The translations under genes were made by a program, and so were the position numbers. The notes beneath the pieces are model-generated. The model was not told where the DNA came from, ran no database searches, and saw nothing but the letters and a program-made list of their open reading frames with translations. A DNA stretch of 64,000 bases from UBA4416 sp038327195 (lineage in GTDB: Bacteria; Bacteroidota; Bacteroidia; B-17B0; Aurantibacillaceae). This document shows, one piece after another, positions 36,318 to 45,175 of this stretch. Every line of letters begins with the position of its first letter. The first letter of the stretch is position 1. Location of the stretch: contig JBBQKU010000001.1 of the NCBI GenBank assembly GCA_038327195.1, positions 1-64,000 on the forward strand, written 5' to 3'.

Positions 36318-36923
36318 ATGAAAAGAATAGTAAAATCTGTAGCAGTAGTTGTATTAACCGTAGGTTCTTTAGCAATGGCTCAAGCTCAAAAAGTTGCACA
36401 CATCAGTGTTGACTCATTAATTAGTATTATGCCAGAAAGTAAAACTGCTGAAGGTTTAGTAGTTAAACACCAAAAAGAGTTGGAAACTCAAGTTGGAAGC
36501 ATGCAAACAGAATTGCAATCAAAATACGAGAAATACATGGCGGAAGGTGCAACGTATTCTGAAATCATTAAAGCTTCTAAAGAAAAAGAATTGCAAGATT
36601 TAAAAAATAGAGTAGATGAATTTACTGCTCAAGCTCGTCAGGATTTACAAAATAAACAACAAGAATTATCTCGTCCTATCTATGAAAAAGCTCGTAAAGC
36701 AATTGAAATGGTTGCAAAAGAAAACAGTTACAAATATGTATTAGATACTAGTACTGGTGTTGTTATTTATAGCGAACCAACTGATGATATTTTACAATTA
36801 GTGAAAAAGAAATTAGACACAATGCCTGCCGCTATAATTCCTGGCGCTACAGGTGCTGTTAAACCAGCTCCAACAAATGGTGGAGGAACTACTAAGCCAG
36901 CTCCTAAGCCAGCAGGAAAATAA
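36318..36923 (+). CDS. OmpH/Skp family periplasmic chaperone (second copy)
   Basis: 201 residues, signal peptide ending at about AMAQAQ, then KVAHISVDSLISIMPESKTAEG and a long helical arm. It differs from the first copy by a Pro/Gly/Lys-rich tail of about 25 residues at the C-terminus. Co-transcribed with the first copy (25 bp gap) and closed by a strong terminator. Confidence 0.9.
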   Translation: MKRIVKSVAVVVLTVGSLAMAQAQKVAHISVDSLISIMPESKTAEGLVVKHQKELETQVGSMQTELQSKYEKYMAEGATYSEIIKASKEKELQDLKNRVDEFTAQARQDLQNKQQELSRPIYEKARKAIEMVAKENSYKYVLDTSTGVVIYSEPTDDILQLVKKKLDTMPAAIIPGATGAVKPAPTNGGGTTKPAPKPAGK

Positions 36924-36941
36924 AATATAAAATAATTAAAA

Positions 36942-36978
36942 AAAAGTCCTAATAGCATAAGTTATTAGGACTTTTTTT
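36942..36978 (+). terminator. Intrinsic terminator after the second ompH
   Basis: 13 bp stem AAAAGTCCTAATA / TATTAGGACTTTT with an 8-nt loop and a T run. It ends the uppS-bamA-ompH-ompH unit. Confidence 0.88.
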
Positions 36979-37522
36979 TCTAAAAATAATTGTTGGATTA
37001 CTATTGCTTCATGTATATATTCGTAAACCAAAGTCATATAATCAATGTTATAAACAGCTTTAATGTTTAAATAGGTGGTTAAAAGAATTTCATAAAATAG
37101 GAAGCCTTTTTTATGCCCGATAAATTTCTTACATGATGAATCCTACAGGGCACAAAATTTACAGCGACAAATTCTCCATAAGCAATAGATTCAGGAAATA
37201 AGTAATTCGAATATAAAACAGCTGTGTATATAAGGAGTGTATGAACTGCATTAACTGAATTTCATTTATTAAAACAACCATTACCTGAAATACCCGTTTT
37301 GTTTTTATTTGAACGTGCGTTTTTTAAACCAAAATTGGTTGTTGTATTATCTTTCAATTTGATAGAAGGTTTTCTAGAGCAGATACCTTATAGTAAAAAT
37401 AGGGCTGTTGTCATTTGTAATGAAAAAGGTAGAGTATTAAATTTTTCATAATCATTTTTATAAGGCTTTATAAAACACACTATTAAAATAATTTGAAATC
37501 TTATTCTAAAAATAAGGGCATA
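36979..37522. other. Intergenic region with relic gene
   Basis: About 540 bp between the ompH terminator and the terminator of the T9SS gene. Its centre is the pseudogene fragment. The right part (37331-37522) shows no clear similarity or signal that I can support. Confidence 0.5.
37020..37330 (-). pseudogene. Decayed fragment of a paralogue of the downstream T9SS protein gene
   Basis: This strip aligns with the N-terminal third of the intact gene at 37574-38866, same strand. Two ungapped 47 bp blocks: 37133-37179 against 38561-38607 with 37 identities, and 37268-37314 against 38687-38733 with 34 identities, including 19 identical bases GTTTTGTTTTTATTTGAAC. The distance between blocks is 135 bp here and 126 bp in the gene. 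The minus-strand frame is broken by stops, and no signal peptide or sorting domain is left. It is a relic of gene duplication. Confidence 0.65.
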
Positions 37523-37555
37523 AAAAAAACCCCAACATGACGTTGAGGTTTTTTT
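37523..37555 (-). terminator. Intrinsic terminator of the T9SS protein gene
   Basis: On the minus strand, AAAAAACCTCAAC / GTTGGGGTTTTTT around a 5-nt loop, with one mismatched pair, then a T run. It lies 18 bp past the stop codon. Confidence 0.85.
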
Positions 37556-37573
37556 ATTTATTAAAAGTGATGC

Positions 37574-38866
37574 TTATTGAGCAATCATTTTTTTAGTAAT
37601 TACGTTACCATCTACATTTAAAGAATAGTAATATACACCTGCAGCATAAGAACCAATGTTTAAAGTATGAGTTCCTAAAGCGTTAGAAGCTGTTTCAGTA
37701 GAAATAACTCTTCCCATTACATCAGTAACTGTAAATACAACAGATTTAGCATCTTTAACTAATTGGTAGCTAATTGCTGAACCATTAGTGAAAGGATTTG
37801 GTACGTTTTGACCTAAAGCAAAACCGTTTTTCTCCAATTCGTTAACGCCAACTGTTTCAGTTAAACGGTAAGAAATTAAATGATGTTCAAAACCAAAAGG
37901 AGCAGTATAAGCATAAGAAGGTATAAATAAACCGTTCCAAGTACCTGCCATGTTGTATCTAACGTCTTGAGTAACTATACTTGAAGAGTTCCAATCGCAA
38001 GCAGCGCTTCCAGAGTTACAATCGTAGAAAGTTGGAAATGTACTTGCACCTTTTTCTTCAACAGATGTAAAGAAAAATGAATTTGCTACATAATCAATAT
38101 GAGTTCCAATAGTATAAGTATATCCTGGTTTAAATTGAACGTCAGCAACTAACAATTTACCAGATGGAACAGTAAATGCACTTGGTAATTTAACCTTTTT
38201 TTCTTTGTAAACTGCTTCAGTACTATCAGCTGCAGTTAAAAGAACTTTGAATTTATAAGTACCAGTTGCGCTAACTGTATTAACAGCCTGTGCGTATTTA
38301 ATAGCTTTAAAAGATAATGTATCTGTTCCGTAGTTTGCAGCTGTTGTACCAGTAAAATAATATCCAGCTAAATTAGAAGCAGTACTATTATTAAATACAG
38401 TAAAAATTAAAGTATCAACGATTGCTGGATTTGGATGTTTTTTTGTATAAGAATATACAATTGACATTGAATCTAAAACATAAGCATTGTTTACATTAGA
38501 AAATGCAGTTAATGGATTAGCTAAAAATGGAACTCCTTTTACATCTAAAATATCACCTAAATGGTGAATCCAACATGGAGCAAAAGTACCAGCTCCAAAT
38601 TCTCCATATCCTAATGAATCTGGAAACAAATAGTTTGAATTCAATACAGAAATACCACCGTTAAGAGCGTCAATAGCATCACCATAATTAAACCAGCCAC
38701 CAGTAACAGCAGCAGTTTTGTTTTTATTTGAACTAAATTTCTGCATATCAAAACTTAATGTTTTAGTAAGTTTTCTGTCAGAATATGTTTTTGGTTGAGT
38801 AGTCATTTGTGCTAATGACGATGCTACGATACCAACTGTAGCAATAATTGTAAAAAATTTTTTCAT
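37574..38866 (-). CDS. T9SS type A sorting domain protein (secreted, unknown function)
   Basis: 430 residues; signal peptide FFTIIATVGIVASSLAQ. The mature part is rich in Thr, Ser, Asn and aromatic residues, probably all-beta. The last about 80 residues are a Por-type sorting domain: NVPNPFTNGSAISYQL, FTVTDVMGRVI, LNIGSYAAGVYYYSLN, then KKMIAQ. It is exported by T9SS and kept on the surface or released. A minus-strand TATTTTTG element lies at 38900-38907. A broken paralogue lies just downstream. I recognise no enzymatic domain. Confidence 0.82.
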   Translation of the reverse strand: MKKFFTIIATVGIVASSLAQMTTQPKTYSDRKLTKTLSFDMQKFSSNKNKTAAVTGGWFNYGDAIDALNGGISVLNSNYLFPDSLGYGEFGAGTFAPCWIHHLGDILDVKGVPFLANPLTAFSNVNNAYVLDSMSIVYSYTKKHPNPAIVDTLIFTVFNNSTASNLAGYYFTGTTAANYGTDTLSFKAIKYAQAVNTVSATGTYKFKVLLTAADSTEAVYKEKKVKLPSAFTVPSGKLLVADVQFKPGYTYTIGTHIDYVANSFFFTSVEEKGASTFPTFYDCNSGSAACDWNSSSIVTQDVRYNMAGTWNGLFIPSYAYTAPFGFEHHLISYRLTETVGVNELEKNGFALGQNVPNPFTNGSAISYQLVKDAKSVVFTVTDVMGRVISTETASNALGTHTLNIGSYAAGVYYYSLNVDGNVITKKMIAQ

Positions 38867-38899
38867 GGTTCGAAAGTTTAATTATTAATTTATTTACCT

Positions 38900-38907
38900 C
38901 AAAAATA
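38900..38907 (-). promoter_or_regulatory. -7 element candidate for the T9SS gene
   Basis: TATTTTTG on the minus strand, 33 bp before the start codon. A TTTTG lies upstream but 24 bp away, longer than the usual 19. Confidence 0.4.
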
Positions 38908-39014
38908 ATGAATAATATTTAAATTAAATAACAAAACCTTAATTTTTTTTTAATGTTTAACAAAATAAATTCGTTTTGCAAGCTATTTTCAGCCTTGTTT
39001 GTTACATTTGGCTT

Positions 39015-39431
39015 ATGTTAAATAATGAAACCCAACAGCTTGTTAAATTCAGTGAAGTTGATTCGCTTCGCGTAGTTTGGCATGGCCACTATGTGCGTTA
39101 CTTTGAGGATGGTAGAGAGGCATTTGGCAAAGAATATAAATTTGGGTATTTAGACATCTATCAGCATGGTTTTGCAGTTCCCTTAATTGATTTAGAGGTT
39201 AAGTTTAAACGTATTTTAGAATATGGCGATTCAGCAATTATAGAAACAAAATTTATTGATTCTCCTGCGGCCAAACTTATTTTTGAATATGTTATTAAAA
39301 GTAAAAATCATGGACATGTTGTCTGTACTGGCAAAAGCACACAAGTATTTATGATTCCAGAAACTAAAGAATTACATATTACAATTCCTCCATTTTTTGA
39401 AGAATGGAAAAAAAAATGGTTGATCAGTTAA
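39015..39431 (+). CDS. Acyl-CoA thioesterase, 4HBT hotdog family (YbgC/FadM-like)
   Basis: 138 residues from ATG 39015; an ATG-less upstream extension to 38976 reads as an unlikely hydrophobic leader. Hotdog fold with VDSLRVVWHGHYVRYFEDGREAFG, the 4HBT active-site segment (D-x3-V-x-H-x2-Y). It hydrolyses acyl-CoA or acyl-ACP thioesters. A TACATTTG element at 39003-39010 would give an almost leaderless mRNA. The next genes (LolA, lipoprotein, FabZ-like) suggest a role in an aryl-polyene/flexirubin-like pathway. Confidence 0.78.
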   Translation: MLNNETQQLVKFSEVDSLRVVWHGHYVRYFEDGREAFGKEYKFGYLDIYQHGFAVPLIDLEVKFKRILEYGDSAIIETKFIDSPAAKLIFEYVIKSKNHGHVVCTGKSTQVFMIPETKELHITIPPFFEEWKKKWLIS

Positions 39432-39487
39432 TAATTCTTAACAGTAAATTTTACAGATGATTTTAACATTTTCAATATCTTTATCAA

Positions 39488-40108
39488 ATGTATAAAATAC
39501 TATTCTTTCTTATTTTTCCTTTTTTTTGTTTTTCGCAATCTTTTAAATTAGTAAAAGATACTGCAGCTCTAAAAATGAAAATTGAAAACATGAGTAAATC
39601 TTTAAATACTATTGATGCTGATTTTATTCAAGAAAAGAATTTAAGCGTATTGTCAGAAAAAATAATTAGTAAAGGACATTTAATGTTTAAAAAAGAAAAT
39701 TTATTACGTTGGGAATATTTTTCACCTTCAAAATATTTAATCGTCATTAATAAAGAAAAAGTTTTTATAAAAGACGAAAAAAAGACTTCCAAATACGATA
39801 TGAATAGTAATAAAGTATTTAAAGAAATCAATGACATTATGTTATCTTGTGTGCAAGGAACTATTTTTAAATCGAGTAAATTTAAAACCTCATATTATGA
39901 AACTGAAAAATTTTATAAACTCGAATTAATACCAAACACAAAGAATATGAAGGATAGTTTTAAAAAAATAAATTTATTTTTTGACAAAACAGTAACTTCG
40001 GTTTCTAAAATAGAAATGATTGAGGCAAGCGAAGATTTTACAATTATAGAATTCTTAAATAAAAAATTAAATGCACCTATTTCAGAAAATAGCTTTATTA
40101 TTAAGTAG
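39488..40108 (+). CDS. LolA-like outer membrane lipoprotein carrier family protein
   Basis: 206 residues with a signal peptide (ILFFLIFPFFCFSQ). ADFIQEKNLSVLSEKIISKGHLMFKKENLLRWEYFSP is the LolA pattern: a curved sheet with a hydrophobic cavity for acyl chains. It would carry a lipidated molecule through the periplasm. It is linked with a hotdog thioesterase and dehydratase rather than LolB/LolCDE, which fits the LolA paralogues of aryl-polyene and flexirubin clusters. The next gene overlaps its 3' end by 38 bp. Confidence 0.75.
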   Translation: MYKILFFLIFPFFCFSQSFKLVKDTAALKMKIENMSKSLNTIDADFIQEKNLSVLSEKIISKGHLMFKKENLLRWEYFSPSKYLIVINKEKVFIKDEKKTSKYDMNSNKVFKEINDIMLSCVQGTIFKSSKFKTSYYETEKFYKLELIPNTKNMKDSFKKINLFFDKTVTSVSKIEMIEASEDFTIIEFLNKKLNAPISENSFIIK

Positions 40109-40709
40109 CATTTTATTAGTTTCTAGTTGTAGAATTTCTAAATACAATTATCGTAATTGCGAAAAGATAGTTTTAAATCATGACATTATAAAAGCTGTAG
40201 TTAAAGAAAATTCTGTTTTAAAATATAATGCGACAATAGATATTTTAAAAAATCATTTAACAGGTTTATTAATTGTAAAACAAACGGACTCTATAACTAA
40301 ACACCTGGTTTTTGTAACTGAATTAGGCATGAAAATGTTTGATTTTGAATTAAAAAATAACGAAATGAATACAGCTTATGTTTTCACTCCCTTAAATAAA
40401 CCAAAATTAATTGAAGTATTAAAGGCAAATTTCAAATCTATGCTTTTGCTTTCTGAGTTTGGAACTAATGATTGTAAATTTGAAAATGGTAAAGATTTAA
40501 TTTACCTCTCACGAAAAGATAAAAATAAAGAGTTTTTTACCGTATCTAAAATGGAAGGCTTGACTTTAAAAGAGACGTTTTGTAAACGTAGAAGAACTTC
40601 AAAAATCACATATAAATTTGATTCCGATTCAGGAAACTATTCTCATATTAAATGCAAACAATACGGCTTAATAAAATTTTATTTTGAATTAAACGAAATA
40701 CAAAAATGA
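40071..40709 (+). CDS. Lipoprotein of unknown function in the LolA cassette
   Basis: 212 residues; lipobox at Cys20 (IALLLSSILLVSSC). The mature part is mixed alpha/beta with many lysines and no motif that I know. It overlaps the LolA gene by 38 bp and the next gene by 4 bp (ATGA), so it is part of the same translationally coupled cassette. A LolB-like acceptor role would fit the context but is inference. Confidence 0.6.
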   Translation: MHLFQKIALLLSSILLVSSCRISKYNYRNCEKIVLNHDIIKAVVKENSVLKYNATIDILKNHLTGLLIVKQTDSITKHLVFVTELGMKMFDFELKNNEMNTAYVFTPLNKPKLIEVLKANFKSMLLLSEFGTNDCKFENGKDLIYLSRKDKNKEFFTVSKMEGLTLKETFCKRRRTSKITYKFDSDSGNYSHIKCKQYGLIKFYFELNEIQK

Positions 40710-41086
40710 CGACAACTTTTTTACTAAATGATTTTTATACAATCAAATCAATTCAATTATTAGAAGACAATAAGTTAATTGCTGAGATTGTTTTAAATAA
40801 TGAACATCCCATTTTTATAGGCCACTTTGAGCAAATGCCTGTAGTGCCAGGTGTTTGTCAAACTCAGATTATAAAAGAACTTTTGCAATTACATTTAAAA
40901 AAAGATTTAGTATTACGCAAAGGCGATAATATTAAATTTTTAGCAATGATCATTCCAACTCAAGTAGAGACTGTTATGGTTGAACTAAATTTTAAAAATG
41001 AATTAGATAATTATCAAGTAGATGCTAAATTATTTTCAGAAACGACTATCTTTACCAAATTTAAAGGAACTTTTATTATAATCTAA
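40706..41086 (+). CDS. FabZ/FabA-like hotdog 3-hydroxyacyl-ACP dehydratase
   Basis: 126 residues. HFEQMPVVPGVCQTQIIKE carries the H-F-x3-P-V-x-P-G-V dehydratase signature with the catalytic His. It is short compared with FabZ (about 150), as are the ApeP/ApeI-type dehydratases of aryl-polyene synthesis. Last member of the four-gene cassette, 5 bp before the DUF420 gene. Confidence 0.75.
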   Translation: MTTTFLLNDFYTIKSIQLLEDNKLIAEIVLNNEHPIFIGHFEQMPVVPGVCQTQIIKELLQLHLKKDLVLRKGDNIKFLAMIIPTQVETVMVELNFKNELDNYQVDAKLFSETTIFTKFKGTFIII

Positions 41087-41091
41087 ATTAC

Positions 41092-41691
41092 ATGGCAACT
41101 AAAGAACTATTAAGTAAACAAAATGACAAAACCGTTTTTAAAATTGTATTAACAGTAAGTGCATTAATTTGTGTTGTTGTTGTTGTTTTAAATCAAAAAT
41201 TAATTCCTGTCCCGAATTCTTTCCCTGATTTTATTTACAAATTACCTAAATTGAATGCGTTTTTAAATGGAAGTTGCAGTGTTTTATTAATTGCTTCATT
41301 ATGGGCAATTAAAAAAAGAAATTTCGAATTACATAAAAAATTAAATTTAACTGCTTTTTTATTGTCATCACTTTTTTTAATATCTTATGTTACTGCTCAC
41401 TATTTTATTCCAGACACTATGTTTGGAGATGTAAATCATAATCATGTTTTAGAAGCAGATGAGTTACAATCTGTTTCAGGGACGAGAAGTGTTTATTTAG
41501 TTATTTTATTAAGTCATATTTTTTTAGCAGTTATCGTATTACCATTAATTTTATTATCATTTTATTACGCTTTAAAAGACGATAGAGTTAAACATAAAAA
41601 AATTACACGGTTTAGCTATCCAATTTGGCTATATGTAACAGTTACAGGTGTTGTTGTTTATACTATGATTTCCCCATATTATAATTACTAA
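41092..41691 (+). CDS. DUF420 membrane protein (CtaM-like oxidase assembly factor)
   Basis: 199 residues with five membrane segments (about 16-34, 58-73, 86-104, 133-157, 172-192). The histidines in the helices (AHYF, LLSHIFLA) fit DUF420, whose Staphylococcus member CtaM is needed for heme A-containing terminal oxidase. Between helices 3 and 4 lies DVNHNHVLEADE (113-124), which has the acidic spacing of an EF-hand loop. Context gives no direct link to an oxidase operon. Confidence 0.75.
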   Translation: MATKELLSKQNDKTVFKIVLTVSALICVVVVVLNQKLIPVPNSFPDFIYKLPKLNAFLNGSCSVLLIASLWAIKKRNFELHKKLNLTAFLLSSLFLISYVTAHYFIPDTMFGDVNHNHVLEADELQSVSGTRSVYLVILLSHIFLAVIVLPLILLSFYYALKDDRVKHKKITRFSYPIWLYVTVTGVVVYTMISPYYNY

Positions 41692-41752
41692 TTAAATGGG
41701 AATCGCTTAGTTGAATTTTTCGCGTACCTTTTTGTATATTTAACAAATATTT

Positions 41753-43237
41753 ATGGCATTAAGGCAAACACAAAATTTTAAGTTATTACAAAAACTTTCG
41801 CCTCAACAAATTCAGTTAATGAAATTGTTGCAATTGCCTACGGTTGCCCTCGAACAAAGGATAAAAGAGGAATTGGAATTGAATCCAGCTCTAGAAGAAG
41901 ATACGCTTTCGGATGTTGAAGAAACGGAAAATGACTATGATGAAGTAGATTCAAACGAAGCAGTTGACGAGAATGATTTTGAAGAAAAACAACCAGATAA
42001 AATTGAAGATGGTTATGAGTTAGAAGATTATATGGGCGATGATGAAATGGATTCATATAAGTATGAAATTTCTAATAGTAGTTCAGATGACGAAGTTTTT
42101 CAAGCAGTAGCTGTTGAAGGGCCCGATTTTCATTCTCAACTTGAAGAACAATTAGGCTTAAGAGATATAACAGAAGAGCAATTTACGATAGGCTTATATT
42201 TGATAGGTTGTATTGATGAAGATGGTTATATTAGAAGAGAATTAGATTTAATTGTTGATGATTTAGCATTTTCTCAAAATATTCCAACTACGATTGAAAA
42301 ATTAAACGAAGTGCTTAGTATCATTCAAGAGTTTGATCCTCCTGGAGTTGGAGCGCGTAGTTTACAAGAATGTTTATTAATTCAATTGAATAGAAAGCCA
42401 GTTAAGGCTAAAGAAACACATTTAGCAATTGAAGTTATTAAAACAATGATGGATGAGTTTTCGAAAAAACATTATGATAAAATAATTCGAAAACTAAATA
42501 TTGAAGATGACGATTTAAAAGATATTATTGCTGAAATTACTCAATTAAATCCTCGTCCAGGAAATTCGGAAGGCGACAATAAAAGTCAAGTTACTGAGAT
42601 TGTTCCAGATTTTAATATATCTGTAGATGATGGAATTCCTGAACTAAGTATAAACCAAAGAAACTTACCTGAGTTAAAAATTAGTGCGGATTATATTGAA
42701 ATGCTTAAAGAGTATTCTCGCATGAAAGAAAAAGCTGGGAAAGAAGCTACGGGTTTTGTAAAAGGAAAAATAGAATCAGCTCAATGGTTTATTGAAGCTT
42801 TGCAACAACGACATTCTACTATGTTGGTTTCGATGCATGCTATCATGATGTATCAATATGATTATTTTGCCACTGGTGATGAATCAAAATTGAAACCAAT
42901 GATATTAAAAGATATTGCAGATACGGTAAATTTAGATATTTCAACTATTTCGAGAGTAGCAAATAGTAAGTATGTTCAAACACCGTATGGCACGTTTTTA
43001 TTAAAAACATTTTTCTCAGAATCATTAAGCACAGAAGGCGGCGAAGAAGTTAGTACACGTGAGGTTAAAAAAATTCTTCAAGAGTGCATTGCAAATGAAA
43101 ACAAAAAGAGGCCTTTAACTGATGACGCTTTATGTGAAATTTTAAAAGAAAAAAGTTACCATATTGCTCGAAGAACTGTTGCTAAATATCGCGAACAACT
43201 GGATATTCCTGTTGCTCGAATGAGAAAAGAAATTTAA
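41753..43237 (+). CDS. rpoN: RNA polymerase sigma-54 factor
   Basis: 494 residues. Region I begins QTQNFKLLQKLSPQQIQLMKLLQLP, followed by an acidic region II (about 45-110), the core-binding domain, and the RpoN box ARRTVAKYRE near the C-terminus. It directs polymerase to -24/-12 promoters and needs an enhancer-binding ATPase, none of which is in the window. Its stop interlocks with that of the convergent gene through TTAA. Confidence 0.95.
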   Translation: MALRQTQNFKLLQKLSPQQIQLMKLLQLPTVALEQRIKEELELNPALEEDTLSDVEETENDYDEVDSNEAVDENDFEEKQPDKIEDGYELEDYMGDDEMDSYKYEISNSSSDDEVFQAVAVEGPDFHSQLEEQLGLRDITEEQFTIGLYLIGCIDEDGYIRRELDLIVDDLAFSQNIPTTIEKLNEVLSIIQEFDPPGVGARSLQECLLIQLNRKPVKAKETHLAIEVIKTMMDEFSKKHYDKIIRKLNIEDDDLKDIIAEITQLNPRPGNSEGDNKSQVTEIVPDFNISVDDGIPELSINQRNLPELKISADYIEMLKEYSRMKEKAGKEATGFVKGKIESAQWFIEALQQRHSTMLVSMHAIMMYQYDYFATGDESKLKPMILKDIADTVNLDISTISRVANSKYVQTPYGTFLLKTFFSESLSTEGGEEVSTREVKKILQECIANENKKRPLTDDALCEILKEKSYHIARRTVAKYREQLDIPVARMRKEI

Positions 43238-43776
43238 AAACTCATTCCGATTGAAAATCCTGCCCAAAGTTGAAAGTAATTAGGATGAAATCCAAGAGCA
43301 TCATTACTCATAATTATTGGAGTAATTGCCGCTCTAAAAAACAATCCGTCATCTTGCTTTTGATAACGGTATCCACAACGCCAAACGCTAAATAAAATAT
43401 TTTCCCAATGATATACATCTGGTTGGTTTACTTTTTCATTAAATCTTCTTTGCAATGTTCCACCCAGTCCTAATTCTAAATGATGAGGATTTTGGAATAG
43501 AATGAAATTATTTTCTAAAACAATAATAGGCTCATAATAAATTGAATTCATATTAATTGCACAACCAACTCTTGCGCTAATTTTTAATTTTTCACGATAA
43601 AAATATATTCTATCAACGTTCAAAGAGTACAAGCCTGCATTACCTCCTAATTCAATAAATCCTGCAGTTTTAGCTGGACTTTTTGAATAATCGTGAGGGG
43701 GCTTTATAACGAAATTTTCTTGCGCATAAAAAAACATGTTACTCGTTAAAAATAGTATCAAATATATTTCGCGCAT
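43234..43776 (-). CDS. Putative small outer-membrane beta-barrel protein
   Basis: 180 residues, signal peptide (YLILFLTSNMFFYAQ). The rest has alternating hydrophobic residues (GFIELGGNAGLYSLNVDRIYFYR, ELGLGGTLQRRF) and ends in aromatic Phe, as for an eight-strand barrel. No family recognised. It lies 19 bp after rarA on the same strand. Confidence 0.55.
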   Translation of the reverse strand: MREIYLILFLTSNMFFYAQENFVIKPPHDYSKSPAKTAGFIELGGNAGLYSLNVDRIYFYREKLKISARVGCAINMNSIYYEPIIVLENNFILFQNPHHLELGLGGTLQRRFNEKVNQPDVYHWENILFSVWRCGYRYQKQDDGLFFRAAITPIIMSNDALGFHPNYFQLWAGFSIGMSF

Positions 43777-43795
43777 ATTTATCTCGATAAATTGT

Positions 43796-45070
43796 TTAAT
43801 AATTATACTTGTTTTTCCAACGTTGCTTCAAATATTCTTTTAATTCTTTTTCCCGTGCATTTTCTGAAGGATTAAAAATTATAGTTCCTGATATTTCATC
43901 TGGTAAAAATTCTTGCTCCACAAAGTTATTTTCATAATCATGCGAATATTTATATTCATCTCCATATCCTAATTCTTTCATTAATTTTGTTGGTGCATTT
44001 CTTAGTGCTAACGGTACAGGTAAATCACCTGATTGTTTAACTAATTGTTGTGCTTTGTTAATCGCCAAATAACTACTGTTGCTTTTTGCTGAACAAGCTA
44101 AATAAGTTACTGTTTGTGACAAAATAATTCGACTTTCAGGATAACCAATTACATTAACAGCTTGAAAACAATTATTTGCCATCACTAATGCTGTTGGATT
44201 TGCATTTCCAATATCTTCAGATGATAATATTAATAAACGACGAGCAATAAATAATGGATCTTCTCCTCCTTCAATCATTCTTGCTAGCCAATAAACAGCT
44301 GCGTTTGGATCAGAACCTCTTATTGATTTTATGAAAGCAGAAATAATATCATAATGTTGTTCTCCACTTTTATCATAAAGTGCTAAATTTTGTTGAATGT
44401 ATTTTTTTACTAATTCGTCTGTAATTATTATTTCAGTAGCATTAATACAATTAACAACTATTTCTAAAGCATTTAGTAATTTACGTCCATCGCCTCCAGA
44501 TATTCTTATGAGTGCTTCGGTTTCTTTTAAAACAATATTTTTAGTTTTCAAAAAAACATCATTAGTAATTGCATTATTTAGTAGTGATATTAATTCATTT
44601 TTGGTTAAATGTTTTAAAACATAAACTTGACAACGCGATAAAAGTGCTGGAATTACTTCAAAGCTTGGGTTTTCTGTAGTTGCGCCAATTAAAGTAATAA
44701 TCCCTTTTTCAACGGCATTTAATAAAGAGTCTTGTTGAGATTTACTAAATCGATGAATTTCATCAATAAATAAGATTGGCTTTTCTACTTTAAATAAACC
44801 ACCGTCTCCTTGGGCTTTTTCAATTACCTCTCTTACATCTTTAACTCCAGAATTGATTGCACTAAGGGAGTAAAATGGTCTTTTTAAAGTATTAGAAATT
44901 ATTTGAGCTAAGGTTGTTTTTCCAACTCCCGGTGGCCCCCAAAGCAAGATTGAAGGCAATAAATTTTGTTCAATAGCTTTTCTTAATCCAGAATCAATGC
45001 CTATTATATGTTGTTGCCCAATATAATTAGATAAATTAGTTGGTCTAACACGTTCTGCTAAAGGTTGCAT
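43796..45070 (-). CDS. rarA: Replication-associated recombination protein A (MgsA/WRNIP1 family)
   Basis: 424 residues, normal length. AAA+ ATPase: Walker A GPPGVGKTT, Walker B LFIDEIHRFSK, sensor I GATTENPSFE. The C-terminal tetramerisation region contains SIRGSDPNAAVYWLARMIEGGEDP, diagnostic of RarA. It acts at stalled replication forks. Confidence 0.94.
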   Translation of the reverse strand: MQPLAERVRPTNLSNYIGQQHIIGIDSGLRKAIEQNLLPSILLWGPPGVGKTTLAQIISNTLKRPFYSLSAINSGVKDVREVIEKAQGDGGLFKVEKPILFIDEIHRFSKSQQDSLLNAVEKGIITLIGATTENPSFEVIPALLSRCQVYVLKHLTKNELISLLNNAITNDVFLKTKNIVLKETEALIRISGGDGRKLLNALEIVVNCINATEIIITDELVKKYIQQNLALYDKSGEQHYDIISAFIKSIRGSDPNAAVYWLARMIEGGEDPLFIARRLLILSSEDIGNANPTALVMANNCFQAVNVIGYPESRIILSQTVTYLACSAKSNSSYLAINKAQQLVKQSGDLPVPLALRNAPTKLMKELGYGDEYKYSHDYENNFVEQEFLPDEISGTIIFNPSENAREKELKEYLKQRWKNKYNY

Positions 45071-45175
45071 ATATTAGATTAAATTAGAGTTCAAATGTTA
45101 ACAGAAATTAGTTATTTCTCTTATGAGTATAAAAGTAAATTTATTATATTTACCTAAACAAAATATTTAATAACA

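Noticed and set aside
37245..37451. Plus-strand frame of about 68 codons with a protein-like composition (ends ICNEKGRVLNFS)
   Set aside because: It has no start codon after the upstream stop and its first part lies antisense to the relic T9SS gene, so the composition can be explained by that. I could not tie it to any family.
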